Made by a program: the position numbers and the translations under genes. Of a stretch of 64,000 nt of DNA, positions 36,834 to 48,905 are shown in pieces. Within the stretch, counting starts at the first letter, position 1, and every line of letters starts with the position of its first letter. The stretch spans positions 270,673,662 through 270,737,661 of the forward strand of contig CM019064.1 in NCBI GenBank assembly GCA_009667805.1. The letters are read 5' to 3'. This DNA comes from Leptobrachium leishanense (Eukaryota; Chordata; Amphibia; Anura; Megophryidae). The notes under the pieces are model-generated. The model was not told the DNA's origin, searched no databases, and saw only the letters and a program-made list of their open reading frames with translations.

Positions 36834-38565
36834 AGAGGTGGCAGGTATCCCTGACAGCGCATCAATAGTGCAAAACACTAGAATGCAATTGAAACATTTG
36901 CATATGCATATATGAATAATGGAATAAAGTGCATCAACAGTAGGCACAATAGTGAAATAGTGAAAGTGCAACAAAACAGTAAAGTGCAACGGTGCCTTAA
37001 AAGAATAAAAACAGGGCTTAGTGCAATAGTGCATATAAGAGGATACGTAGATAACCTGTAAATAATAATCAATAATTGCACAAATTAAATGTCCATTGCT
37101 AATCCGATGGACATGTGCAAAAAGTGTCCAATATTTCAATTGAGTGCAATAGTGCGCATAGTAGTCTGTAAAAATGGAAGATAGAATACTCAGAAGTTCC
37201 AATGTTTGTGGTGCTCCTTATTCCGGTGGAAGGTTCGTCACGTCCTCGATTTCATAAAAGAGAAGGAAGAAGCACACAGGGAAATCTTTGGTGCAGGAGA
37301 TCTTATGACAAATTCGGACAAAGATTATTACTGGTAGAGGTATATACCACTCACATTTAAATGAGCCTAAAGGTTTCCCGGCTCTAGATTTAATCGCCTA
37401 TGGCCATGTAGAGAGTGGCACTTCCCTTCTATTTTAAACCAGAGATACTACAGGACAATACACCGACTGAGGAAGGCTACCACAGCCGAAACGCGTCTCT
37501 GTATTTTTATGTCCCTTTTTATGGAATAAATATATTTTTTTACTTTTAACCCTTTATTGACTGTGTTTTGCTAATTCCAACCTGATACCTCATGAGAACA
37601 ACACCACTCAACCTGCCAACGAGGAAAAGATGTCCAGGGCACCTAAGAGTGCCTAAGGCTATACTGACTGAGCCTGAGATTGAAAGGCTCCTTAATTGGT
37701 AAGTGCACAGTGTAATTACCTCTGTTTGGTTACCCTGCAGTATTACGCTATGGGAGCATTGTCTCCCATCTGTTCTTAACTTGTCTAGGACCTGCTACTT
37801 GGTAAAGAAGGGAAGTGCCCCTCTCTACATGGCCATAGGCGATTAAACCTAGAGCCGGGAAACCTTTAGGCTCATTTAAATGTGAGTGGTATATACCTCT
37901 ACCAGTAATAATCTTTGTCCGAATTTGTCATAAGATCTCCTGCACCAAAGATTTCTCCGTGTGCTTCTCCCTTCTCTTTTATGAAATCGAGGACGTGACG
38001 AACTTTCCACCGGAATAAGGAGCACCACAAACATTGGGACTTCTGAGTATTCTATCTTCCATTTTTAACGGACTGCTATATGCACTATTGCACTCAATTG
38101 AAATATTGGACACTTTTTGCACTTTTTGTGCATGCCCATCGGATTAGCATTGGACATTTAAATTGTGCACTTTATTGATTATTATTTACAGGTTATCTAC
38201 GTATCCTCTTATATGCACTATTGCACTAAGCCCTGTTGTTTTTATTCTTTTAAGGCACCGTTGCACTTTACTGTTTTGTTGTACTTTATTTCACTATTGT
38301 GCCTACCGTTGAAGCACTTTATTCCATTATTCATATATGCGTATGCAAATGTTTCAATTGCATTCTAGTGTTTTGCACTATTGATGAGCTGTCAGGGATA
38401 CCTGCCACCTCTCTCATCTTTGTTTAGCACAGATTTTGGTTGTTTTTTCTGTGTTTTTTATCCCAGGACGGCATCATATCACTTATAATATAACTGTATT
38501 TATTGGTAAAAACTATATAGGCGCCCAGGCTTCAGGGTATATAGCTTTATACCCATACCCCTTTC
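36834..38565. mobile_element. Inverted-arm retroelement (Penelope-like?) with 15-bp target duplication
   Basis: ACACTTCAAGCTGCG stands at 36819-36833 and again at 38566-38580, flanking the whole unit. Inside, 36834-37437 is the inverted copy of about 37803-38418, imperfect but collinear over 600 bp (for example GAGGTGGCAGGTATCCC on the left and GGATACCTGCCACCTC on the right). A unique centre holds a hammerhead-like motif at 37462-37502. Inverted terminal repeats plus hammerhead motifs are known for Penelope-like elements. No reverse transcriptase remains, so the class is inferred. Confidence 0.7.
37462..37502 (+). ncRNA. Hammerhead-like motif in the centre of the inverted element
   Basis: The core CTGAGGA (37467-37473) fits CUGANGA. 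A 4-bp stem II follows (GGCT 37475-37478 with AGCC 37484-37487, loop ACCAC) after one extra A at 37474. Then come GAAA (37488-37491) and GTC (37495-37497) with a two-base-pair stem III. Flanks ACCGA and TCTGT can form stem I with one mismatch. The extra A is a weakness. Confidence 0.4.
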
Positions 38566-38808
38566 ACACTTCAAGCTGCGTGTGCTAGGAAGCTTGTAAT
38601 AATTTAGAATGACATTCTGGTCAGAGAGGAACAGGAAATATTAATTAAAGAGTGAACAAATGAAGTAATAATAGGTTACATAGTAAGTGTCATAGCACAG
38701 CACTCACTCAATCTGAATGGAGTGTCTTAAAGAGGTGAGGAGAAGAGCACTGTATAAGACAGACGTCCACTCAATCATCACAGTCAGTTGGGTGCCTATA
38801 ATCTAAAT

Positions 38809-39069
38809 CAGGGTTTCACGACTCCAGTCCTCGGGACCCACTACAGGTCAGATTTTGCAGATCACCTTGGGGAAATGCAGACTGAATACTGCAATCACTG
38901 AGCAGCTAATTAGATCACCTGTGCTGTGCTGTGCTGTGCTTTGGATATCCCACAAACCAGGCCTGTTAGTGGGTCCTGAGGATACGAGTTGAGAAACACT
39001 GACAGTGTTTCTCAACTCGTATCCTCAGGACCCACTAACAGGCCTGGTTTGTGGGATATCCAAAGCACA
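38809..39069. mobile_element. Head-to-head pair of a small TIR element (large palindrome)
   Basis: 38809-39001 has inverted ends CAGGGTTTCACGACTCC and GAGTTGAGAAACACTG with GACCCAC-TAACAGG-like interior. From 39003 the sequence is the near-exact reverse complement of 38938-39001 (GTTTCTCAACTCGTATCC and GGATACGAGTTGAGAAAC), so the two share one end and form a 130-bp palindrome centred at about 39002. Confidence 0.85.
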
Positions 39070-41278
39070 AACCATTTAGATTCTAAATGATGACTTATTG
39101 TGAATCATCACTACTGGGTGACAAACACAAAGCTTGTTGCATTGACTCTTTTAGCAGTGCTCCCAGAGGTGTAACATGGCAGCCCCAGTTGCTGGAACTA
39201 GAGAACAAGCAGTTAGCAATATCTTAGCAAGCTGTATATATGCTTTAGTAAGCTCTTGTTACTTGTGTTGATGCAAGACTGAAATAAATCGAATGTTCCA
39301 CTTTTTCATTAATAACCCCTTCACTACCAAGATATCTCAGGCTTCAAAGGCACCATCTGGTGCCCCGATATCGTGATATCTTGATCTGCAGCCCAAAAGC
39401 AAATTAAATTTGTTTGCTGTAAACAAATTTTGTTTGCTTTAGGGCTGCAGAAGGTGCTCCCAAAGTTTTATCTCTGTGGGCATAATGTCCAAAGAGCTAA
39501 ACTCTGTAAAATTGGCTAACTGAATGACCTGACCTTGGACATTCAGCAGCCAATGCAGGGAGCCCGATCTGCAACTGTAATGGCTAGAACTCAATTTGGC
39601 AGTAGATGGCACCATCTATTGGCCAAATATGTTATTACAGTAAGAAATACAATGAGAATATGCCCAAATATGTCTTACTGTATAATTGATTGAAAATGAT
39701 TGTTCAAAAAACCACTGGTTCCTGACAATGGTTTTTTGGAGAGTCACTTGGTAGTAAATGGGTTTAAATACAATGTTCTACCTTATTACTTCTCAATGCT
39801 AGTCATGTGATTCATTTACACCTTATTTTTTTGTCAGGAAAAAAGAACTGACATTAACCTTACTCCCTTCTTAAGGATCTCTTTCTAACATGTCTACAAA
39901 CCTTAAGCCATTTGGCTTTCTTAACGTACAGCTCTACCCATTACATTCCCTCCTACCATCCAGTGTACAACTCATCCTGACCTCTAGCCATGCTCACATG
40001 ATTAAAATGATTAATGTCCTGTTTCATGACTGTTAAATGAATGTTGTTATGGATAGCTGTATAATTAATGAGATAATTAGTGACAGCGATTATTCATCTA
40101 ATCTCAGTAGTTTATTGGCACTCTGTAAGAAAATTCTGATTATTAAGCATGTATAAGTGATGTTAAAAAACAAATTATGCTTTCTTTTAAAAGGTTAATT
40201 TCATCCAGCCTGACATAGATCTTCCAAAGAGGTAAGGTTAGTTAAATTAGATTATTGGGTTTGGTTCTGCCCTAGGTACACAGCCTCCCTCCCTGGTTTC
40301 AAAAAAATATGTCATCATGAACTTAAGACAAATATTTACAACTTATCTGGAACGGTTATGTAAATAAAAATGTAATTTAGAGCAAAAGCAAAAACACAAA
40401 CGGTTTCGTAGAAACATATTTCATAGTTCTCATGCAGGGAGTTGTATTGCTTTCAACTTCTGTTATTAAAGTGCACACCTCAACTATATCAGACCTCTAA
40501 AAAAACATTGAACGTAAAAGAAGGTCCAAACATGCCGTTTGTTTCTCTCACCAAGTGTTAAAAAAAAACATTGCCCTCTTCAATCTGCCATCCCATGCCC
40601 AGACCTAGCAAGCCAGTGTGGGGATATACCTCTATTATATGGTTGTTTTGAGTTTGGAGTAGGACGATAGGCGTGTATAGACCATATTGTAGTATGTGAA
40701 GAATAAGGCTCCAGCATCGGTGAGAGAGACCAATTGTACCACTTTTACCCAGTTTATATACTCCGTTACACTATAAGAGTGACGTCTCTCTATTTTTATT
40801 TTTGAGGTGTCCCGAACGGCACAAAGAAGGGAAATGCCACCCTTTATCTGGCCAGATATCCATCCAGAGCCGGGATTTTAGGCTCTGAAATTTGTGAGTT
40901 TGATTTATCTCTTCTCATTATTAGAACATATCACATGACCCGCACTATTATTTTTTCTATGTCTCTCTATGCCCACATATCCTGGAAGGAACAATCAGGA
41001 GTAACGAAGAAGGACCTAAACCTGTAGATGGGCATCTACTCCTTGTTTTTTTGCAACATATGTTAAATAACTCCTTTTTTATGTACTTTTTTGCAAGTGC
41101 ACTTTTGGTTTTATAGGAAACTTATCCATACATAGGTCATATACAGGTTCCATATTGACTGGTATATCCAAGAATCTCAACGTGTAATCAAAGGACTATG
41201 ACTGGAATTGGACATTAACAGATTAGTTTTAATAGGCACTTATTGAACTGCACTTTCATTTGGCAATATAGGCACTTT
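39070..41278. other. Mostly unassigned; relative of the inverted element at 40760-41275
   Basis: 39070-40600 shows no gene or clear repeat. 40760-41275 carries phrases in the same order as the right arm of 36834-38565: ACAAAGAAGGGAA, GCCACCCTTTATCTGGCC, AGAGCCGGGATTT, TGTGAGT and several GCACTTTT blocks. It is probably another member of that family. Confidence 0.4.
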
Positions 41279-41824
41279 TAGGGTTATTCAAAGAGAATCG
41301 AAAAGTCACCGCACGTTCGGTGACTTTTCGTTCTCTTCAATTCAGTGCTATTCAGCGATCCCATTTCGGCGACCCTGTGGTGTATTCAGCAAGCACCACA
41401 GGGCCGTCGTAGTGCAGGGAAAAGCTGCCGCAAACCCACTGAACACTCACTGCAAAACCAGCCGAACGCACACCAAAACCCGTAAAAAACATCTGGATTA
41501 ACCCCATCGAACACGCCGGAGAAACCCGAGCAGCTGCTGATCACAGCGCAGAGCAGCCGCCGGAAAAACCCGACACCGCAGATCAATGGAGTGAAAACAA
41601 AACTGTTTGCTTGAATGTTTGAAAAGTGAAACGCTGTTTGCAAAGAAACTGCAGAACGAAAATGTCTGAAATTTACATATAAGATCCAATGAATGATAAT
41701 AAAAAGGGCTGTTACAGAAAAAATAAAAAGCGATTTAAAAAAAAAGGAAAACAGAATTTTCACAAAAAAAAATCCCTAAAAAATGCGTAGAAGATCCTGA
41801 AAAATCTAAAAATCAAGAGACTTC
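41279..41824 (+). mobile_element. GGTTATTC-terminal MITE, truncated
   Basis: It starts AGGGTTATTCAAAGAG with the GTCACCGCACGTTCGGTGAC hairpin, matching the right end of 34321-36444 in reverse. It stops at about 41822 (AATCAAGAGACTT), where hAT terminal sequence begins without its outer bases. Confidence 0.75.
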
Positions 41825-42291
41825 GGCTGTTCGAACTCCGAACATTTCCGCGTGTTTGCCCACAATGCACCACAATGGACTGCCAGGCTATCGGGGACAG
41901 TGTGTATCAGTGAGTTCTACCAGAGTTCAGCAAATTTGAATCTGTCTTGCACAGCCAGGCTATCAGGGACATTGTGTATCACTGATTTATAGCATTGTTC
42001 TGGAAAATCTGTATATCTTTGATCTAATTCTAGATACCATACAATAACACAGTTTAATCAGAGTTCATCTGTTTATCTATTGAGAGTTGAATCTGGCTGT
42101 TGCCAACTATCAGGGTGTTGCAGCCTGCAGGAAAGGAAGTGAATCAGAGAGAGACAGTAGAGGACATTGGCAGCCTTGCAGGGAAAATATAAGTAAAATC
42201 GTCGACTTATATCAGAGTTCTGAATATCTTTAATCTATATACCAGAGTTGAATCTGAGTTCTGTATATCTTTAATCTTTATATCACTCACC

Positions 42292-45200
42292 ATGTCAGAA
42301 AGACCAAAAAGGATAGGCAGACGCTCTCAGACACAGATAAGAGGGTAAGCAGCCTCTGTATCGGAAGGCAGTGCCCCTGGTCGTGGTGGACGTGGTGCAT
42401 CCTCTGCAGGGGCACACTTGTCCTTTCTAACTGGTGCTGGCCGTCTTATGCTGCAGCAACATACAGAGGATTTGGTGGATTGGCTAACCAGGCCATCCTC
42501 ATCCTCCGAGTCCTCTGCCAGCCAGGCTTGAGGTGGTTTACAGTCCACCTCAGCTGCCAAAGCATCTAATGGAGCCTCCATGTCCACAGCTACTCCTGCC
42601 GTAGCCTCACCAACATACAAGGAGGAGTCAGCTGAATTGTTTGACTTCAATGACAGTGACATGCTGCTTGAGGATGTGCAGCAACTACAGTGCTCTGATT
42701 CAAACTCTGAGGTTGAGGAAGGGAGTATAATCAACCTAGCGGGAGGGAGTGCCAGTGACACACAAATAACTGGCACTCATGTTGCCCCAGCAGCTGCAGC
42801 ATACTGCCAAGTTGGCTCCAGTGACGAGGAGATAGGGGGTGCCTGATCGAACAGAGGAGTCAAGTGAGAAGGAGGAGGAGGCACAACAAACACGAGGCAC
42901 AACGTCCTCTATGAGCAACCGTAGCCAGTCCAAGGCATCAGAAGTCACAGCTGCTCAGGTGCAGAGCGCTGTTGTCTCTAAGCACATGTACATGAAGTCT
43001 GCTGTCTGTGAGTTCTTTAAGTAATGTGCAGCAGACCGCACCATTGCTATTTGCAATCTATGTCAGAAGAGGATCAAGCATGGGAAAGACATCCCACACT
43101 TGGGTACCACATGCATGAGGCGATGTATGACCACCTGCCATGCATCCCGTTGGCACAACACTTTGCATAGGTCCTCCTCCTCCTCATCTGTCTCTACCCC
43201 CACTATATGTCCTGCCATGTCATTGCCTACAACCTCCACTGACAGGGATGATGCTACAGTAATGGGTGTACAGGTCCTTCCTCAGAATGTCACAGCATCC
43301 CATCAGCTGAAGATTTACGCAGTCAGATTACGTTGCCCCAGCTGCTGCAGCGTAAGAAAAAATATAGTCCCAACCATCCAAGCACAGAGTCTAAATGCCA
43401 GCTTAGCAAAATTACTCGCATTACAGCTGCTGCCTTTCCAGCTGGTGGACTCTGCTTCCTTCCGTGAATTTGCTGAATGTGCTGTACCACAGTGGCAGGT
43501 TCCAAAAAGCCATTTCTTTTTACGGAAGGCCATTCCAGCACTATATCAGCATGTGGAAGACAATGTTATGGAGTCATTGGGAAAGGCAGTCAGCAGCAAG
43601 GTGCACATGACTTTAGACACGTGGTCCAGCAAGCATGGACAGGGCCAATACATTTCCTTCACAGCACACTGGGTAACTCTGCTTGCAGCTGGGAGGGATC
43701 CAGGACGGGGCTCTGTGCTGGAGCTTGTTCATCCACCACGCCTCCAGAAAGCTGCTTATATGAGGTCTGTCTGCTCCACCACCTCTTCCTCCTCCTCCTC
43801 TTCCTTCTCTGGCGAAGTGGCAGTTAAACCGACGCGTGGCAGGGGCTACGCAATGGCTCAAGCAAAAAGATGCCATATTGTGCTTGAGCTGGTTTGTTTA
43901 GGGGACAGGAGCCACACCGGGCCCGGAATTCTGTCAGCTCTGCAGGGATAGGTGCAGAGATGGTTAACACCACGCCAGCTTCAGCTGGGAATGGTCGTCT
44001 GTTATAATGGCAGCAACCTTCTCTCCGCCCTATGCAAGGGTAAATTGACGCATGTACCATGCCTAGCACACGTCCTAAATCTGGTGGTACAGCGTTTCCT
44101 AACCAGGTGCCCAGGGCTGGCAGAGCTTCTCGGCCAGGCCAGAAAAGTCTGCAGCCACTTCAGATGGTCAATCCCAGCAAGTGATCACCTGACAGAAATT
44201 CAAAGAGAATTCCACCTTTCCACAAACCGTCTGTGTGACATGCCCACCATGTGAAACTCGACATTGGCAATACTGCAGCGTCTGCACAAGCAGCAGAGGA
44301 CCATCAATGAGTACCTGTGTGAGTATAGCACAAGGACAGGTTCAGGTCAACTTGGTTTCCCCCCCGCAGTGGCTGATGATCAAGGATGCATGCACTGTAC
44401 TGTCACCATTTGAGGAGGCAATGAGGATGGTGAGCAGGGACAGTGCATGCATCAGTGACACAATTCCTTTAGTGTTCCTGCTGGAGCGCACTCTGCAGGG
44501 AATTATAGATGTGGCACTAGAGGCAGAGCAGTGGGCGGAAGAGGAGGTCTGCCCTAGCTCTCAAGGCCCCAGTCTTTACGCAGACAGCATTCCTGCGGGT
44601 CCTCAGATCAGACAGGAGGAGGATGAGGAATATTTAAGTAGTGGGGCATTGAAGGTGGGGATTCCTCAAGGGAGGGTTTTGTGTGCCCAGAAACCCAAGG
44701 ACTAGTACGTGGCTGGGAGGAGGAAGTGCACGATGGGGTCATCCTCATTGACCAGGGAGACTCGGAAGCTAATGCCACCTCCAACCTACGCTGCATGGGC
44801 TCCCTTATCCTGCAAAGTCTGCTAAAGGACCCCAGGATTCGTGCTATCAAGGAGAGGGATCATTACTGGTTGGCAAGCCTTCTTGATCCACGATACAAGG
44901 GTAAAGTTGCAGAGCTCATCCTGCCCGCACAGAGGGAGGACAGGATGAAACAACTTGAGGATGCTCTAAAGCGACACTTGTGTAACACCTTTCCAGGCAC
45001 TGGTAGGTTACCAAGTGATGACACAGGTGCTTCTGAGGCTGCGGATGATCAGAGGAAGAGCGGTGAAGGCTGGGGCCGCTTGACTGATGCCATTTTAAAT
45101 TTTTTTAGTCCACGACGCCCAGGGACGTCAAATGTAGGCACCCATTGCCAGCATCTTCACCATATGGTGCAGGACTACCTAGGGGCAAGGGCAGACCTGG

Positions 45201-45413
45201 ATACCTTTACAGCAGATCATCCACTGGTTTACTGAATGTTGAGATTGGATCACTGGCCAATATGCTATGGAGCTACTAGGTTGCCCTTCATCCAGCATGC
45301 TTTCTGAAAGGACGTTCAGTGCCGCTGGAGGTTTTGTCACAGACAAAAGAGTGCGTCTGGCTGACATTTATAAAAACGAATCCATCCTGGATCAGCAGCT
45401 ACCACTCCCCTGA
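42292..45413 (+). pseudogene. hAT transposase with BED zinc finger (pseudogene)
   Basis: hAT transposases cut and paste DNA with 8-bp duplications. Read from the ATG at 42292 (MSERPKR), an acidic, Ser-rich N-terminus is followed by a BED finger: a CNLC pair near 43050, then a degraded second metal half where His is replaced by Cys (RRCMTTCH). The catalytic core follows with LDTWSSKHGQG (first Asp at 43616-43618), then NGSNLL where the expected Asp before Asn is Tyr, and CLAHVLNL near 44060. LASLLDPRYKGK lies near 44870. The C-terminal dimerisation segment (LSERTFSAAGGFV, then DKRVRL) ends at TGA 45411-45413. In-frame stops (for example 42346, 43022, 43949 and 44253) and frameshifts near 42830, 44345, 44650 and 45240 make it dead. 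Confidence 0.9.
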
Positions 45414-45519
45414 TGCTGACGTAACTGAATTGATCGGGGATCTCTTCTGCATTCCCAAAACCTCCACCACTGCACTCTTCCACAATACCACAGAGGGGTT
45501 ACTTACGGTGTGAAGGCAC

Positions 45520-45960
45520 TTGGAGTCAGTGGCAGTGCACCCAAATATTGTGCCTTTGGTGGCAGAGCCACTGACTCCAATACCAGATTCATATCATTTT
45601 TAATTTTGGACTGCAGGGTCCACCACTGCACTCTTCCACAATACCACAGAGGGGTTATAGTCTGAAGGCACTTGCTGCCACCAAAGGTAAAATATTTGGA
45701 TGCACTGCCACTGACGCCTATACCAGATTCATATCATTTTAATATGGACCGCAGGGTCCACCACTGCACTCTTCCACAATACCACAGAGGGGTTACAGTG
45801 TGAAGGCACTTGCTGCCACCAAAGGCACAATATTTGGGTGCACTGACGCCTGTACCAGATTCATATCATTTTAATATTTGACCGCAGGGTCCAACCCTGC
45901 ACTCTTCCACAATACCACAGAGGGGTTACGGTGTGACGGCACTGTTGCCGACACTAAAGG
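45520..45960 (+). repeat. About 130-bp tandem repeats in the hAT 3' region
   Basis: Three to four units contain GCACTCTTCCACAATACC, ACAGAGGGGTTA, an AAATATT phrase and ACCAGATTCATATCATTTT. The same unit occurs reversed at about 26680-26815 in the non-autonomous hAT. Confidence 0.85.
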
Positions 45961-46522
45961 CCCAATTTTAATGCACCTATTGTTACTTTCATCCAAAGCC
46001 TACATACGTTTCACTATAATTTAGCCCAAAAAAAAATCACTAAACTTGTTCTGCGTGTCCTAAAATGTGTCCTCTTTCATAAAGGCTGCCGCCCCAAGCA
46101 GTTGTTTATGAATAGATTAAAGGAAAACCATTTACCGTCATTTGAAATGTCATTTTTTTGTTTTTAAATGTTTCTATAAATCCTACAAATCCGCCACTTC
46201 ACGGGCAGGTTATGGGGACCTCCTAGGCACGATATTTGAAGGAATTTTTTGTTGTTTTTCTTAACCTTTATTTCATGGAAAACTCACTGTTCCTTTAAAA
46301 ACTTTTTTTTTTTTACTTTTTGCCCTTGTTTCCTGTCCCCCATACACCTTTTATGGCAAATATCTAGCATTATATGCCCTCTTGGAGGGCACTCTAAAAA
46401 TCGAACGTTCGGGTCCCATTGACTTACATTGAGTTCGGATTGTGTTCGAGTTCGAACTCGAACTTTTGAAATTGTTTGAGTTCGAAGTCGAACCGAACAT
46501 GGGGGCGGTCGGCTCATCCCTA

Positions 46523-47924
46523 CTGAGCGAACTAACTGCGCTCAGCGAGGTGACCAGACGGGCGTCAGAGTGGAAAGAACGTCAACTCTCACGGACATTC
46601 CTTCCACTCTGAAGTGCGCTCGTCTGACCCCAACCTAAGCCAGCAGTGAACTAACACTCCTCCTGTTAAAAGACATGTTGTCCCCTTACCTTTTTTAACA
46701 AAATAAATAGTAGAGTACGTTATTATGTTTTTGAAAGGGATATTCTATTGAAGAATAGAGTTTCGTTTTATGCCCTTAAATAATTGGGCAGGGGCTGTTG
46801 ACATATTCATATTAAACTGGATCTGCAGTTTCTGAGCTACACGTCACACCTTCACTACCAAGTTATTTTTCATAATACCATTGCCAGGATCCAGTGAATT
46901 TATGGAAAACATCTTTCCATCATAGACAGTGTAAAAACTAATGTACTCTTCATAAAATACATCAGTGTTTCTCAACCTTTTATGGAGAAGTTCTCCTGCA
47001 GCTCTAAAAAAAAAAAATCCTAAGTACCCCTGTCTTGAGAAAGTAATTTCTATTTGAGTGTGCTGGTGTGTGTGTGTAATCTCAGTATATGTGTTTGTGA
47101 TGCTTTCTGTGTGCGTGTGAAATCTCAATATGTGTTTGTGATGCTTTCTCTGTGTGTTTGTGTGAGCGTGTAATGTCAGTATATGTGTCTGTGATGCTTT
47201 GTGTGTCTGTGTGTAATGTCAGAATATGTGCTTGTGATGCTGTGTGTGTGTGTGTGTGTGACATCATCACCTCCGCACTTGCTGGCAGTGTAGGAAATGA
47301 GAAGGTGAGTTAGTGCAGCATCATTGTTCACTTTATAATTGTAACGATAACAATAGTGCTGAGTTAGAAAAAAGAAATACAAAATATTTTTATATTTGTT
47401 ATTTTTACATAAACCTGTGGTATCATTGGAGAGGCCATGCTCTGCCCTTTCCAGTGATACCTTATACATCCCTCTAGCCTGCAGGGCTTCAGAGATACAT
47501 GTGCCCAAATGATTGTAAATTGTAAAAATAAAATGTACTTTTATTTTACAGAGCAAGGCATACCTTTGTGGCAGGTGTCTGCAGGCACATGCCACTCTGC
47601 CCATTTATAAATCTGGTCCTGATAACCCCTTCATTACCATGATTGGGTAAGACCACAAACATGGCTGAGATCTAGCCCTATTTATAATGAAAGCATTCTC
47701 TCAATTATCATTCAATGTGAAAAAAAAATGTAATCTGTTATTTTCAACATGATACATCCATGAGAAACCTCTTAGGTTCTAGTTCTAGAATACAGAGTGA
47801 GCGAAGTGTCCTTACTGTTGATCACAAATAGAAAATTAATCTAGCGGCAATGCAAAAGGAATGTAGATAAATTGGGTGTTTGTTGGTCACTCTTTTTTTT
47901 CTTTTAAAATACTGGTAATTTTAT
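46523..47924. other. Element fragments and unassigned sequence
   Basis: 46580-46637 ends CTCGTCTGACCCCAACC, a fragment of a Harbinger-type MITE end. 46962 begins CAGTGTTTCTCAACC, a hAT-Charlie-like terminus. 47305-47470 echoes TTAA-family phrases (GTGCAGCATCATTGTTCAC and TGGTATCATTGGAGAGGCC). The rest is unassigned. Confidence 0.45.
47047..47262. repeat. TG-rich minisatellite
   Basis: About four units of 50-60 bp contain TATGTGTTTGTGATGCTTT and a TGTGTG run with AATGTCAG or AATCTCAG. It is followed by a pure TG run near 47241-47260. Confidence 0.8.
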
Positions 47925-48905
47925 TTATTTATTTATTTATAAAGGATTTTACCAGGAAGGATACATTGAGATTTCTCTCGTTTTCAAGTATGTCCTGGGT
48001 TCAAGAACATTGAAGTGTTACAGTTACAGAAATATAAAGTAATACAATGCAAGATATTAAAAAAACACAAATATACAGATTAACAGAAAAATATGTAGGA
48101 AATAGTCACTAGGTTACATGTTTACAGGTGCATTCTGTATTGAGGTATGTTAGTAAGGAGCTTTTGAGTGACTTAAAACTGGGGGAAGATTTGATGGTGT
48201 CTGGGAGGTTATTCCATAATTGTGGTGCTCTGTAGGAAAATGAGGACCGAGCCACTGTCTTTTTGTATTGTGGTATAGCAAGTAAGGTGCTGGTCCTGGA
48301 TCGGAGGTTATAGGATGAGGGAGCTGCTGGGGGAAGCAGTCTATTCAGGTAGGGTGGCAGCTTCCCAGAGATGCTCTTAAACACCAGGCTGGAAAGGTGA
48401 AGGGTGCGTCTGGATTCCAGTGATGGCCAGTTTAGCTCTTTTAACATGTCACAATGGTGGGTCATGTAGTTACATTGTAGCGCAAAGCGGCACAATGAGT
48501 TATACAATGTAGTAAGTTTATGAAGGTGTGTTTGCGGGGCGGCTGCATACACTACATCTCCGTAATCAATAGCTGGCATAAGCATTTGCTGTACAATCTG
48601 CTTTCTTACCGCGGGACTCAGGCAGGATTTGTTTCTGTACAGGGCACCTAGTTTGGGGTAAAGTTTAGATGAGAGTTTTTCGATGTGGGGGCCAAAGGAT
48701 AGATTAGGGTCCAACCACATACCTAGATATTTGAGAGAAGTGACTGGTCAGCGTGCCATTTCATTTTGTCCCAACACATAGATGGGGATTTTGCAATTTG
48801 TGTAGTTTAGGTGCTGTTCCAAAGAGCATCGTTAGTTTTGTCAGTATTTAAAAAAAGTTTGTTGTTTTTGATCCACTTTTCTACCTCTGAATTGTTCTTG
48901 CAGCA
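47925..48905 (-). mobile_element. L2-like LINE, 3' part
   Basis: On the minus strand a reverse transcriptase C-terminal remnant (48905-48109) is followed by a 3' untranslated end ending CCTGGTAAAATCC and an (ATAA)n-type tail at 47925-47940. Short microsatellite tails are usual for L2/CR1 LINEs. The 3' end is the one borrowed by the SINE at 31716-31922. Confidence 0.85.
48109..48905 (-). pseudogene. LINE reverse transcriptase, C-terminal fragment (L2-like)
   Basis: The open 204 residues from 48720 include MWLDPNLSFGPHIEKL, a core region with PAIDYGDVVYAAA, and the C-terminal signature RSFSYRAPQLWNNLP with a following SFKSLKSSLLTYL, typical of L2/CR1-group LINE polyproteins beyond the polymerase fingers and palm. 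Upstream, in another frame, NNKLFLNTDKT is visible (near 48860), so a frameshift lies near 48800. The endonuclease and the catalytic polymerase motifs are absent; the copy is 5'-truncated, the normal fate of LINE insertions. Reverse transcriptase copies element RNA at the nicked target. Confidence 0.88.

Larger units (their letters stand above)
41825..46522 (+). mobile_element. Autonomous-type hAT element, decayed
   Basis: The right end is GGCTCATCCCTA (46511-46522), the same terminus as the element at 25657-28208. The left end begins with inner terminal sequence (GGCTGTTCGAACTCCG); the outer TAGGGATGAG part is missing where it meets the preceding MITE, so no target duplication can be seen. 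A transposase pseudogene fills 42292-45413. A tandem-repeat 3' region and about 560 bp shared with the non-autonomous copy follow. Confidence 0.88.

Noticed and set aside
36834..38565. Ordinary DNA-transposon terminal inverted repeats
   Set aside because: The 15-bp target duplication is longer than those of the DNA transposon superfamilies I considered (2-10 bp), and the arms lack short conserved termini.
42327..42776. 149-codon minus-strand open stretch
   Set aside because: It is the shadow of the hAT transposase N-terminal region, whose plus-strand reading has recognisable domains downstream.
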